DNA from: Acidaminococcus fermentans_A
GTDB lineage: Bacteria > Bacillota > Negativicutes > Acidaminococcales > Acidaminococcaceae
Reading direction: 5' to 3'
Length of the DNA: 64,000 nucleotides
NCBI RefSeq assembly: GCF_052216985.1
Contig: NZ_JBQOUY010000011.1
Coordinates: 1 to 64,000, forward strand
Shown: positions 23,335 to 32,116 of the stretch, piece by piece
Layout of the letters: every line of letters begins with the position of its first letter
Numbering within the stretch: position 1 is the stretch's first letter
Notes under the pieces: model-generated
Seen by the model: the letters and a program-made list of their open reading frames with translations, nothing else
The model's database searches: none
Told to the model about the DNA's origin: nothing
Made by a program: the position numbers and the translations under genes

Positions 23335-23592
23335 ATGATAGACAACAATACCCTGATCATCATCGCTTCTATTTTGGGCGCAGCCTTAATTGGCGTAGGT
23401 GCTTCTTTCGCGGCTACCCGAGGGGACTCCACCGTTGCCTCCAAAGCCTTGGAATGTATGGCCCGGCAGCCGGAACAGGCCGGCAGCTTCCAGGTGAACA
23501 TGCTGATCGGTATCGGCTTGGTCGAATCCATCCCCATCATTGCTTCCGTTATCGCTATCGTCCTGGTATTCGCCAATCCTTTTGTTAAATAA
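23335..23592 (+). CDS. atpE: ATP synthase F0 subunit c
   Basis: The 85-residue two-helix hairpin has the ARQPE loop at residues 43-47. Helix 2 carries the ion-binding carboxylate Glu64 followed by Ser65 (GLVESIPII), a pair found in Na+-binding rings. Aligning on the loop, Asp31 falls where Na+-type c subunits have Gln32 or, in the two-carboxylate type, Glu32. The usual GxGxGxG packing motif of helix 1 is altered (GVGASFAATRGDS). Ion specificity is therefore uncertain but sodium is plausible. Confidence 0.93.
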   Translation: MIDNNTLIIIASILGAALIGVGASFAATRGDSTVASKALECMARQPEQAGSFQVNMLIGIGLVESIPIIASVIAIVLVFANPFVK

Positions 23593-23633
23593 AAGAATGG
23601 GGAGAACCGTGGGGAGAAAGGAAGTGGTCGGGA

Positions 23634-24125
23634 ATGGTAAGTATTAACTATACACTGATTGCCCAGGTGGTGAACTTCATCATCCTGCTGTGGGTGCTGG
23701 CGAAGTTTGCCTATAAGCCTCTTTTGAAGGCTATGGATGACCGCCGGACGAAGATCGTCAAGGATATGGACCAGGCGGATCATGCCCGGAAAGAGGCTGA
23801 GGAACTGAAGGCGGAATATGTCACCCAGCTGAAGAATGCCAAGAAAGAAGCCAACGATATCATTTCCAAAGCCAATGCTATGGCCCAGGAGCTCCATGAT
23901 GAAGCGCTGGCCAATGCCCAGAAGGAGCGGGAGGAACTGCTGGCCTCCGGACGGCAGACTGTGGAAATCGAAAAGAAAAAAGCCCTGCTGGATGTCCGGG
24001 AACAGATCATCGCTCTGAGTACGGAAATCGCCGGACGGGTACTGCAGGAAAAACTGACTTCAGCAGAAGATCAGCAGCTGGTTGCCAGGATCACCGATGA
24101 AACCCTGGCTGCACAGAAAAAATAA
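23634..24125 (+). CDS. atpF: ATP synthase F0 subunit b
   Basis: The 163-residue protein has one N-terminal membrane helix (FIILLWVLAKFAYKPLL) followed by a long charged coiled coil, the peripheral stalk. The length is normal. It normally binds the C-terminal domain of delta, which in this operon is fused to alpha. Only 39 bases separate it from the fusion gene. Confidence 0.93.
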   Translation: MVSINYTLIAQVVNFIILLWVLAKFAYKPLLKAMDDRRTKIVKDMDQADHARKEAEELKAEYVTQLKNAKKEANDIISKANAMAQELHDEALANAQKEREELLASGRQTVEIEKKKALLDVREQIIALSTEIAGRVLQEKLTSAEDQQLVARITDETLAAQKK

Positions 24126-24164
24126 GAAGTCCCTGCAAAGGAACTGTGGAGGCAGTTACAACCT

Positions 24165-26021
24165 ATGAACAGCAAAAGCAAGGAAGCTCTGTGGAAGCAG
24201 ATCCTGGAACGAGTGACCCTTACCCAGGATGACGAGACTCTATTTGAAGGGGAAGATATCCTGCCGCTAACGGTCACCACGGCCCGTCCTCTGGATGCAG
24301 AGGAGGCAGGACTGCTGAAGGAACTGCTGACAGAGAAATTCCAGAAACCTGTAGAACTGCAGGCAAAAAAGGTGGATCCCAGCGTGGTCGGCGGCGTACT
24401 GATCCAGTACGGAGACCACATTTTTGATGCCACCATGAAACGTCAGCTGGAAAAGATGGATGCCATCATGAAAGCCATCCATCTGGATGACCAAGATCTG
24501 GACCATACGGAAAAAATGACCGATGCCTTGGCCCAGGGGGTCAAATCGTTCCACAATGATGTAGATTTGGAAGAAATCGGAGTGGTGGAAAAAGTCGGCG
24601 ACGGCATTTGCACGGCTTCCGGTTTGGGCGGTGCCATGAGCGGCGAACTGGTGGCCCTCCATGACGGAGTCTATGGGATGGTCCAGAACCTCCGGGAAAA
24701 TGAAGTGGGGATCGTGCTGCTGGGCGGCGCCACGGAAATCAAAGAAGGAGATATGGTGCGCCGGACCGGTGAAATCATGGAAATCCCTGTAGGAGATGCC
24801 ATGCTGGGACGGATCGTCAGCCCCCTGGGGCTTCCCTTGGATGGTAAAGGGGCCATCAAGACACAGGTCAAGTATCCCATTGAACATCAGGCTCCGGGAA
24901 TCGCTGCCCGCCAGCCGGTGGATGTCCCGCTCCAGACCGGGCTCAAGGCTGTAGATGCCCTGGTACCCATTGGCCGGGGCCAGCGGGAACTGATCATCGG
25001 AGACCGGGGAACTGGAAAGACCGCCATTGCCGTCGATACCATCCTGAACCAGAAGGGCAAGGATGTGATCTGTATCTATGTCGCTATCGGACAGAAAGCT
25101 TCGTCCGTAGCTCGGCTGTACCATACTTTTGAACAATACGGTGCCACCGCCTATACCATGATCGTGGCGGCGACGGCTGCCGATACAGCTCCTATGCAGT
25201 ATCTGGCTCCTTATGCCGGGGCTGCTGTGGGGGAATATTTCATGGATCAGGGAAAAGATGTGCTGATCGTCTATGACGACTTGAGCAAACACGCCGTGGC
25301 CTACCGGGCCATGAGCCTGCTGCTCCGCCGTCCGCCGGGACGGGAAGCGTATCCTGGGGATGTGTTCTACCTCCATTCCCGGCTCTTGGAACGGGCCTGC
25401 CGCCGGAATGAACGGCATGGGGGCGGTTCCATGACGGCCCTGCCCATTATCGAGACCCAGGCAGGGGATGTGAGCGGCTATATCCCTACCAACGTGATTT
25501 CCATTACGGACGGTCAGATCTATCTGGAAACGGACCTGTTCAACTCCGGTGTCCGTCCGGCTTTGAACTCTGGGCTTTCTGTTTCCCGGGTAGGGGGCGC
25601 GGCCCAGACCAAAGCTATGAAAAGCGTAGCGGGGACATTGCGGCTTTCCCTGGCCCAATACCGGGAACTGGCGGCTTTTGCCCAATTTGGATCCGATCTG
25701 GACCGGGAGACCAAGGCTCAGCTGGACCGTGGGGCACGGGTGACGGAAATGCTGAAACAGGGGCAGTACCAGCCCCTTTCCATGGCCCAGGAAGTCATTT
25801 CCCTCTATGCGGTGAACAATGGATTCCTGGATGAAATCCCGGTGGAAGAGGTGACCCGGTATGCCCATGAGATGCTGGGGTATCTGAACAATCACTGCTC
25901 CATTATCCTGACCCGGCTGGAAAAAGAACAGAAACTCTCTGATGACCTGAAGGAAGAGCTGGACGAGGCCCTGGATGACTTCGGGAAACTGTTTTCGCCT
26001 GGCTCGGCAAGCAGCATGTAA
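24165..26021 (+). CDS. atpA: ATP synthase delta(C-terminal domain)-alpha fusion subunit
   Basis: The 618-residue protein is about 110 residues longer than a normal alpha. Residues about 36-103 (LTVTTARPLDAEE, KKVDPSVVGGVLIQYGDHIFD, KRQLEKMDAI) match the C-terminal domain of the delta/OSCP subunit, in order and spacing. Alpha begins near residue 110; its P-loop GDRGTGKT is at 279-286, against Lys175 in E. coli. The N-terminal six-helix domain of delta is missing and there is no separate atpH between atpF and this gene. Alpha's own motifs (LLLRRPPGREAYPGDVFYLHSRLLERA, VGGAAQTKAMK) are intact. The ATG has GGAGG 12 bases upstream. Confidence 0.9.
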   Translation: MNSKSKEALWKQILERVTLTQDDETLFEGEDILPLTVTTARPLDAEEAGLLKELLTEKFQKPVELQAKKVDPSVVGGVLIQYGDHIFDATMKRQLEKMDAIMKAIHLDDQDLDHTEKMTDALAQGVKSFHNDVDLEEIGVVEKVGDGICTASGLGGAMSGELVALHDGVYGMVQNLRENEVGIVLLGGATEIKEGDMVRRTGEIMEIPVGDAMLGRIVSPLGLPLDGKGAIKTQVKYPIEHQAPGIAARQPVDVPLQTGLKAVDALVPIGRGQRELIIGDRGTGKTAIAVDTILNQKGKDVICIYVAIGQKASSVARLYHTFEQYGATAYTMIVAATAADTAPMQYLAPYAGAAVGEYFMDQGKDVLIVYDDLSKHAVAYRAMSLLLRRPPGREAYPGDVFYLHSRLLERACRRNERHGGGSMTALPIIETQAGDVSGYIPTNVISITDGQIYLETDLFNSGVRPALNSGLSVSRVGGAAQTKAMKSVAGTLRLSLAQYRELAAFAQFGSDLDRETKAQLDRGARVTEMLKQGQYQPLSMAQEVISLYAVNNGFLDEIPVEEVTRYAHEMLGYLNNHCSIILTRLEKEQKLSDDLKEELDEALDDFGKLFSPGSASSM

Positions 26022-26036
26022 GGCAGGTGATCCTGG

Positions 26037-26945
26037 ATGGCAAATACCAGTGGGATCCGTGCCCATATGAAAACGGTAGGCAGCATCAGCAAGATCACGG
26101 GAGCCATGCAGATGGTGGCCTCGGCCCGGATGCATCAGGCCCAGCAGCGGGCTGATGCCAGCCTGCCCTATGCAGAAAAACTGAAAAGCATCCTCCAGGA
26201 AGCGGTCAGCGATCCGTCGGTGATGGCTCATCTGGATATGAAGGCCAATCCGCTCCTGGAAAAACGGCCGGTGTATAAGACCGCCTATGTGGTCATCGGG
26301 TCGGATAAGGGGCTGGCCGGTCCTTATAATAACAATGTCGTCAAATATACCGGAGTAGAGCTCAGGGGCAAAGAGGATTCGCCGCTTTTGGCAGTGGGCA
26401 AGCAGATGAAGATCAGCCTCAATCATTGGGGCTATCATATCGCCAAAAGCTGGTCAGGATTTTCGGAAAAACCGACTTTTGAGGCGGCGGAAGAAATCGC
26501 CGATTATGTGGAATCCCTTTTCGTCCACCGGGAAGTGGATGAAGTGGATATCATCTTCACCTATTTCAAATCCGCCATGATCCAGATCCCTAAGACGGTG
26601 CCGCTGCTGCCGGTGCAGCCGAAAGCAAAGAATGCGTTGGAAGTCCGTTCCCAGGAGGTCTGGGAGGAAGATGATCCTACGGATTACACCACGCTGATCT
26701 TCGAACCGGAACCAGCCAAGATGCTTTCCTACCTGGCTCATTACTATCTGCGCAGCCAGATCTTTACAGCGCTCATCCAAAGTTCGGCCTGCGAACTGGC
26801 TTCTCGGATGACGGCTATGAGTACAGCTACGGACAACGCCCAGAATCTTTTGGGAAAGCTGCAGGTTTACTATCAGAAGGTGCGGCAGGCCAGCATCACT
26901 ACGGAAATCAATGAAATCGTCAGCGGCGCAGAAGCGTTGAAATAA
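26037..26945 (+). CDS. atpG: ATP synthase F1 subunit gamma
   Basis: The 302-residue central-stalk subunit has the N-terminal helix IRAHMKTVGSISKITGAMQMVASARM, the SDKGLAGPYNNN loop and the C-terminal helix RMTAMSTATDNAQNLLGKL. Length is slightly above the typical 285-290. It lies 15 bases after the alpha fusion gene and 14 bases before atpD. Confidence 0.94.
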   Translation: MANTSGIRAHMKTVGSISKITGAMQMVASARMHQAQQRADASLPYAEKLKSILQEAVSDPSVMAHLDMKANPLLEKRPVYKTAYVVIGSDKGLAGPYNNNVVKYTGVELRGKEDSPLLAVGKQMKISLNHWGYHIAKSWSGFSEKPTFEAAEEIADYVESLFVHREVDEVDIIFTYFKSAMIQIPKTVPLLPVQPKAKNALEVRSQEVWEEDDPTDYTTLIFEPEPAKMLSYLAHYYLRSQIFTALIQSSACELASRMTAMSTATDNAQNLLGKLQVYYQKVRQASITTEINEIVSGAEALK

Positions 26946-26959
26946 GGGAGGCACGAATC

Positions 26960-28435
26960 GTGTCGGAAGAGCAGAAACAAGCAATCGACAAGGCCGTTGC
27001 CCGTCTCTCTGCCAAAGCCAGAGGGCATGTGGGCAGAGTGGTCCAAGTGATGGGGCCCGTAGTGGATATCCGTTTCCCGGATAAAGAACTGCCGGCCATT
27101 TACAATGCCATTGAGATCGATGCCAGGGCGTCGAAGGACATCCATGTGCATTTGACCGCTGAAGTGGTCCAACATATCGGGGATGATGTAGTCCGCACCG
27201 TGGCTATGAGTTCCACTGATGGACTGACCCGGAACATGGAAGCGATGGATACAGGCAAACCCATTACGGTGCCTGTGGGAAAAGGGTGCCTAGGACGGGT
27301 ATTCAATGTCCTGGGAGAAACGGTGGACGATGATCCTACCCCGGTCCAGGCCGCCGCTTATTGGCCCATCCACCGGCCAGCTCCGGATCTGGCGGACCAG
27401 TCCACGGAAACCAAGATCATGGAAACAGGCATCAAAGTAGTGGATCTGATCGCTCCGTATGCCTTGGGAGGAAAAATCGGTCTTTTCGGCGGCGCCGGCG
27501 TGGGTAAGACGGTGCTGATTATGGAACTGATTCACAATGTGGCTACCAACCACGGAGGATATTCCGTATTTTCCGGAGTCGGCGAACGGACTCGGGAAGG
27601 GAATGACCTGTGGGGTGAAATGAAAGAATCCGGGGTCATCGACAAGACAGCTCTGGTCTACGGCCAGATGAATGAACCGCCGGGAGCCCGTATGCGGGTG
27701 GGGCTCACCGGTCTTACCATGGCGGAATATTTCCGGGATGTAGGAGGGCAGGATGTCCTGCTGTTCATTGACAACATCTTCCGGTTCATCCAGGCCGGTT
27801 CTGAAGTCTCCGCCCTTCTGGGGCGCATGCCCTCTGCAGTAGGGTACCAGCCCACCCTGGCCAATGAAATGGGAGCTCTGGAAGAGCGGATCACTTCCAC
27901 CCGGAGCGGATCCATCACTTCCGTACAGGCAGTCTACGTCCCTGCCGACGACCTGACGGATCCGGCTCCAGCGGCGACCTTTGCCCATTTGGATGCGACC
28001 ACAGTGCTGTCCCGTGAAATCGTGGAATTGGGGATCTATCCGGCAGTGGATCCACTGGCTTCTACCAGCCGGATCTTGGATCCACTGGTGATCGGAAAAG
28101 AACACTATGAAGTGGCCCGGGGCGTCCAGAAGATCCTCCAGCGCTATAAGGAACTCCAGGATATCATTGCCATCCTGGGCATGGAAGAATTGAACGAACA
28201 GGATAAACTGACCGTATCCAGGGCCAGGAAGGTCCAGCGGTTCCTGAGCCAGCCTTTTTTCGTGGCCCAGCAGTTCACCGGCCAGCCTGGGAAATACGTC
28301 CCTCTGTCGGAAACCATCCGGGGCTTCAAAGAAATCCTGGAAGGGAAACATGATGATTTGCCAGAGAGCGCTTTCTACATGGTGGGATCCATCGATGAGG
28401 CGGTGGCCAAGGGCAAGAAACTGAAGGGCGAATGA
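26960..28435 (+). CDS. atpD: ATP synthase F1 subunit beta
   Basis: The 491-residue catalytic subunit has Walker A GGAGVGKTVL, the DELSDEED-region equivalent replaced normally for the family, GERTREGNDLW and SAVGYQPTLANEMG. About 20 extra charged residues (SEEQKQAIDKAVARLSAKAR) precede the usual start of beta. The start is GTG with AAGGGAGG 8 bases upstream, so the extension is probably translated. atpC follows after one base. Confidence 0.94.
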   Translation: MSEEQKQAIDKAVARLSAKARGHVGRVVQVMGPVVDIRFPDKELPAIYNAIEIDARASKDIHVHLTAEVVQHIGDDVVRTVAMSSTDGLTRNMEAMDTGKPITVPVGKGCLGRVFNVLGETVDDDPTPVQAAAYWPIHRPAPDLADQSTETKIMETGIKVVDLIAPYALGGKIGLFGGAGVGKTVLIMELIHNVATNHGGYSVFSGVGERTREGNDLWGEMKESGVIDKTALVYGQMNEPPGARMRVGLTGLTMAEYFRDVGGQDVLLFIDNIFRFIQAGSEVSALLGRMPSAVGYQPTLANEMGALEERITSTRSGSITSVQAVYVPADDLTDPAPAATFAHLDATTVLSREIVELGIYPAVDPLASTSRILDPLVIGKEHYEVARGVQKILQRYKELQDIIAILGMEELNEQDKLTVSRARKVQRFLSQPFFVAQQFTGQPGKYVPLSETIRGFKEILEGKHDDLPESAFYMVGSIDEAVAKGKKLKGE

Positions 28436-28436
28436 T

Positions 28437-28877
28437 ATGGCCAAGTTAATGAAACTGGAAGTCCTCACCCCTGAAAAACTTTTGGTCAAGAGGGAGGATA
28501 TTTCCTATGTGTTGTTGAATACAGTAAATGGAGGCGTCGGGATCTTAGCCAATCACAGTCCGATGATTGCTGTGCTTGGGGAAGGGACCCTGAAAGTACA
28601 GGATAAAGAGGATCAAGTGATCCTGGTCTACGTAGAAGGGGGATTTGCGGAGGTCAGGGACAATCAGGTGGTCATCCTGACACCCAGGGCCCAGAAAGCC
28701 GAGAACATCGATGTAGCCAAATACCAGAAGATCCGGCAGGAAGCCTTGGCCAGACTGGACCATCCAGACGCCCTGACGGACGTAGAACATACTGAAAAGA
28801 TCCTGCGCAGGGCGGAAGCACGGCTGAAGACAGCCTCGTTGGCAGGCAAGGTGCCACCTTATCCAGTAGATAAATAA
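28437..28877 (+). CDS. atpC: ATP synthase F1 subunit epsilon
   Basis: The 146-residue subunit has the N-terminal beta-sandwich (LEVLTPEKLLVKREDISYV, GILANHSPMIAVL) and a C-terminal helical hairpin. It links gamma to the c-ring and regulates ATP hydrolysis. It starts one base after the atpD stop. Confidence 0.93.
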   Translation: MAKLMKLEVLTPEKLLVKREDISYVLLNTVNGGVGILANHSPMIAVLGEGTLKVQDKEDQVILVYVEGGFAEVRDNQVVILTPRAQKAENIDVAKYQKIRQEALARLDHPDALTDVEHTEKILRRAEARLKTASLAGKVPPYPVDK

Positions 28878-28925
28878 ACCTGGCAGGAGAAAAGGTCATT
28901 GCAGCAGGCAGAGGGGGGATCCGCT

Positions 28926-29117
28926 GTGGACTTTATCAGCAAGATGGCTGCCAGCAAAATGGGGCAGCTGCGCCTGGAACTGGTCGAACTCAATGAACGG
29001 CTGGCAGGAACCACCAATGAAGAACAGATCCGTGAGCTCCGGAAAACCATTCAGGAAAAAGAAGTATACTACAATATCCTGGCGGACCGCCTGCGGACCC
29101 ATACGAGAAATTTCTGA
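28926..29117 (+). CDS. Small hypothetical coiled-coil protein
   Basis: The 63-residue product is charged and almost entirely helical (LRLELVELNERLAGTTNEEQ and RELRKTIQEKEVYYNIL), suggesting a short coiled-coil hairpin. I chose the GTG at 28926, with GAGGGGGGA 7 bases upstream; a TTG nine codons earlier is possible. It follows atpC by 48 bases and ends just before the operon terminator, so it is probably co-transcribed with the ATP synthase. I do not recognise its family. Confidence 0.55.
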   Translation: MDFISKMAASKMGQLRLELVELNERLAGTTNEEQIRELRKTIQEKEVYYNILADRLRTHTRNF

Positions 29118-29118
29118 A

Positions 29119-29153
29119 AAAAGGGGCTGTTGCATGGGCAACAGCCCCTTTTT
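29119..29153. terminator. GTTGC-type terminator of the ATP synthase operon
   Basis: GGGGCTGTTGC (29123-29133) pairs perfectly with GCAACAGCCCC (29138-29148), followed by T5 and preceded by A6, so it can act in both directions. Confidence 0.88.
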
Positions 29154-29188
29154 CCATTTCCCTCTATGGAAAACAGAATGTTCTATGG

Positions 29189-29194
29189 TATAAT
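29189..29194 (+). promoter_or_regulatory. Candidate -10 element of the murA unit
   Basis: TATAAT in the context TGGTATAATAA (29187-29197), with no good -35; the GGTATAATAA context recurs at many promoters in the window. Confidence 0.45.
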
Positions 29195-29261
29195 AATCTA
29201 GTTATCAAATGGACATGGAAGCTGGAATCGTAAAATTGGAAGTTCCGTAGACATTAAGGGG

Positions 29262-29702
29262 GTGCCGTACGGCTTGTCCAATATGATTGCGCTGGTAGTT
29301 TGCTGTCTGGTGACGTGGGTGATCTTCCTGGACAGCCACAGCATTGGGATGAAACACAAAAATCTCTGGGTAGTGGGGACGTTCCTGCTCATGCCACTGG
29401 TGGTTCCGGTTTATCTGATCCGGCGTGCACAATTCCTGCATCAGCATCAGCTGACACCTCGGCAGCAGGCAGAGGCGAGGGCCAGGGAGGTTTCTCGGAA
29501 ACGCCGGGAAAAGGCGGAACGAGAAAAACAACACTGGGAAGAAAAAAAGAGGAAACAGGCCATAGAAAATCCGGCGGAAACCGCTCGGAAAAAGAGCCTG
29601 CAGGAAAAAGAACAGAATGAGATGCGCCTGCGCCTGGCTGAGCAGCTGGACAATCAGCAGAAACGGCGTGCCAAGCTGTGGGGCATCCATAATCATCCAT
29701 GA
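29262..29702 (+). CDS. Hypothetical membrane protein with basic coiled-coil tail
   Basis: The protein of up to 146 residues has two membrane helices in residues 8-55 and then about 85 highly charged residues rich in Arg, Lys, Glu and Gln, predicted to form a cytoplasmic coiled coil. I do not recognise the family. The start is uncertain: GTG at 29262 abuts the AAGGGG site, while TTG at 29274 has more normal spacing. Its TGA overlaps an ATG of the murA frame (ATGA), so the two genes may be translationally coupled. Confidence 0.6.
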   Translation: MPYGLSNMIALVVCCLVTWVIFLDSHSIGMKHKNLWVVGTFLLMPLVVPVYLIRRAQFLHQHQLTPRQQAEARAREVSRKRREKAEREKQHWEEKKRKQAIENPAETARKKSLQEKEQNEMRLRLAEQLDNQQKRRAKLWGIHNHP

Positions 29703-31021
29703 ATAAAAGAAGAAAGAGAAGCAGGACTTCTCTTCCAGCAAGGAAAGGTGTGGAATCAGGAGTGGAGAAACTGGTGGTAAAGGGTGGTCATCACCTGAAG
29801 GGTACGGTACGGGTCAGCGGTGCCAAAAATGCGGTATTGCCCATCATTGCAGCTTCTGTCCTGGGGACGGAAGGCAGTACGATTCTGGAAGTCCCTGAAT
29901 TGGAAGATGTCAGCACCATCTGCAAAGTACTGGAATGTCTGGGGCTGAAAGTGGATCATTCCACCCCCCATGTTCTGAAAATCGACAGCCGGAATGTGAC
30001 TGGATGGGAAGCCCCCTATGATTTGGTGAGTACCATGCGGGCTTCGTTTTTGGTCATGGGCTCCCTGCTGGCACGGATCGGACGGGCCAAGATATCCCTG
30101 CCGGGGGGCTGTGCCATCGGGACCCGGCCCATCGATATCCATCTGAAGGGATTTGAGGCCCTGGGCGCAAAAATCGAACAGGGGCATGGCTATATCGAGG
30201 CCTTTGCTCCCCATGGACTGGTAGGGACTACGATCTACCTGGATTTCCCCAGTGTAGGCGCTACAGAAAATCTCATGATGGCAGCTTCCATGGCGAAAGG
30301 GACCACCCTCATTGAAAATGCGGCTCAGGAACCGGAAATCGTCGACCTGGCCAACTACATCAATGTAATGGGCGGCAAGGTCCGGGGCGCTGGGACCACG
30401 GCCATCCGGATCGACGGCGTGGAAAGCATGAAGGGCGGGGAGCACACCGTGATCCCCGATCGGATCGAAGCGGGGACTTTCATGGTAGCTGGAGCCATGA
30501 CCCAGGGAGATATCCTGGTGGATAATGTACTCTGTGAGCATATGAAACCTTTGATTGCCAAGCTGCGGGAAGCAGGCGCCGTAGTGGAAGAAGGCATCAA
30601 TGATGTCCATGTGGTAGGCCCTCGGGAACTCCAGGCCATTACCATCAAGACGCTGCCCTATCCAGGCTTCCCTACGGATATGCAGGCTCAGGTCATGGCC
30701 ATGATGTGCATTGCCAAGGGCCAGAGTTCTGTCTTGGAAACGGTATTTGAGAACCGGTTCATGCATGTGGATGAACTGCTCCGGATGGGGGCCAATATCC
30801 GGACCAGCGGCGGAAGAGCAGCTATTGTGGAAGGCGTTCCCAAGCTCTATGGCTGCCAGGTACGGGCAACGGACCTGCGGGCTGGGGCTGCCATGGTCCT
30901 GGCCGGATTGGTGGCCGATGGGGTGACGGAGATCACGGATATTTTCCATATCGATCGAGGTTACGAAAATCTGGTCGCGAAACTGACTGGACTGGGAGCC
31001 GACATCCAGCGGGTTGGCTGA
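29699..31021 (+). CDS. murA: UDP-N-acetylglucosamine 1-carboxyvinyltransferase
   Basis: The enzyme transfers enolpyruvate from PEP to UDP-GlcNAc, the first step of peptidoglycan synthesis. The conserved core starts VEKLVVKGG, followed by RVSGAKNAVLPII with the key Lys-Asn. The loop normally holding the catalytic Cys reads LPGGCAIGTRPIDIH, so Cys is present and fosfomycin sensitivity is expected at that position. The ATG at 29699 overlaps the previous stop; GTG at 29750 (AAGGA 5 bases upstream) would remove a basic 17-residue leader and is a good alternative. Confidence 0.92.
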   Translation: MNKRRKRSRTSLPARKGVESGVEKLVVKGGHHLKGTVRVSGAKNAVLPIIAASVLGTEGSTILEVPELEDVSTICKVLECLGLKVDHSTPHVLKIDSRNVTGWEAPYDLVSTMRASFLVMGSLLARIGRAKISLPGGCAIGTRPIDIHLKGFEALGAKIEQGHGYIEAFAPHGLVGTTIYLDFPSVGATENLMMAASMAKGTTLIENAAQEPEIVDLANYINVMGGKVRGAGTTAIRIDGVESMKGGEHTVIPDRIEAGTFMVAGAMTQGDILVDNVLCEHMKPLIAKLREAGAVVEEGINDVHVVGPRELQAITIKTLPYPGFPTDMQAQVMAMMCIAKGQSSVLETVFENRFMHVDELLRMGANIRTSGGRAAIVEGVPKLYGCQVRATDLRAGAAMVLAGLVADGVTEITDIFHIDRGYENLVAKLTGLGADIQRVG

Positions 31022-31027
31022 TGGGCC

Positions 31028-32059
31028 ATGAAACATACGGAAAAAAGTTGGCTTTCCCGGCTGTTCAATCCGGTAGATGTGGGAATCGATTTGGGGACGG
31101 CTTCTACCAGGGTGTTCATGAAGAATCGGGGAATCGTCTTAGAGGAACCTACTGTCGTGGCACTGGATCCCAATACCGGGAAAACGGCAGCTATCGGATC
31201 CAAAGCACGGGAAATGACGGGGAAGGGACAGTGGGAAGTTGTCTGGCCCTTGGAAAATGGCGTCATAGCGGATTTTGATGGATCAGTGGGACTGTTGGAA
31301 ACCGTCTTGGACCGGGTGGTGGGGAGGAATCTATTCTTCAAGCCCCGGGTGATGATCTGTGTCCCGACTGGAGTCACAGGCGTGGAACGGCGGGCGGTGA
31401 CGGAAGCGGCGCTCCTGGCTGGAGCGGCCAAAACCTTTTTGATTGAAGGGCCTTTGGCGGCGGCGCTGGGGGCCGGTCTTCCTATCCAGGAACCCAAAGG
31501 CCGGATGGTGGTGGACATCGGAAGCGGCACCACCAGTGCTGCGGTGCTGAGTATGGGACGGATCATCCAGGCAGCTTCTCTCCGGATGGGAGGCGAGGCG
31601 TTCAATGAAGGATTGGTCCGGCATCTGCGGGATGCGCTGAATATCCAGATTGAAGGATCGTTGGCGGAAGAAATCAAACTGGATATCGGGACAGTGAGCC
31701 GCAGGGGGCGTCGAAGCACCAAAATCATCCATGGCAGAGACAATATCACCGCTCTGCCTACCTCTTTGCGTCTTTCCTCCCAGGATACCGTGCGGGGCCT
31801 GGGGGAACCTATCGGTCCCATCCTGGCCTGTATCCACAGTGTTTTGGAGAAAACACCGCCAGAACTGGCCGCGGATCTATTGGAAACGGGAATCGTCCTG
31901 ACGGGAGGCGGCGCACTGCTGGAAGGCCTGGATGAGTGCATCGAAGCAGGGACCCATGTCAGGACCCGGGTAGCTGATCATCCCCGGGAATGTGTGGCTA
32001 AAGGAGCCGGCATGGCGCTGGATGATTCTGCATTGCTGGAAATATTGGAAGGAAAATAA
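31028..32059 (+). CDS. MreB/Mbl-type actin-like protein
   Basis: The 343-residue actin-fold ATPase has DVGIDLGTASTRVF (phosphate 1), CVPTGVTGVERRAV, VVDIGSGTTSAAV (phosphate 2) and VLTGGGALLEGLD (adenosine motif). MreB proteins guide cell-wall synthesis along the membrane; the basic N-terminus may be a membrane anchor. It lies 6 bases after murA. Without mreC/mreD nearby it may be an Mbl-like paralogue rather than the main MreB. Confidence 0.88.
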   Translation: MKHTEKSWLSRLFNPVDVGIDLGTASTRVFMKNRGIVLEEPTVVALDPNTGKTAAIGSKAREMTGKGQWEVVWPLENGVIADFDGSVGLLETVLDRVVGRNLFFKPRVMICVPTGVTGVERRAVTEAALLAGAAKTFLIEGPLAAALGAGLPIQEPKGRMVVDIGSGTTSAAVLSMGRIIQAASLRMGGEAFNEGLVRHLRDALNIQIEGSLAEEIKLDIGTVSRRGRRSTKIIHGRDNITALPTSLRLSSQDTVRGLGEPIGPILACIHSVLEKTPPELAADLLETGIVLTGGGALLEGLDECIEAGTHVRTRVADHPRECVAKGAGMALDDSALLEILEGK

Positions 32060-32092
32060 GGGGGCTGTTGCAGGGGCAACGCCCTCTTTTTC
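32060..32092 (+). terminator. GTTGC-type terminator after the mreB homologue
   Basis: An imperfect stem with core GTTGC/GCAAC and flanking GGG/CCC is followed by CTTTTT (to 32092). Confidence 0.75.
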
Positions 32093-32116
32093 TGTGAAAG
32101 GATTTGAAAATATACC

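Noticed and set aside
24126..24164. A hidden, complete atpH between atpF and atpA
   Set aside because: The gap is 39 bases and holds only the ribosome binding site, far too short for the missing domain of about 100 residues.
24267..26438. Long antisense open frame of 723 codons opposite the delta-alpha fusion gene
   Set aside because: It mirrors the codons of atpA and atpG; the product is His/Gly/Pro-rich without known motifs.
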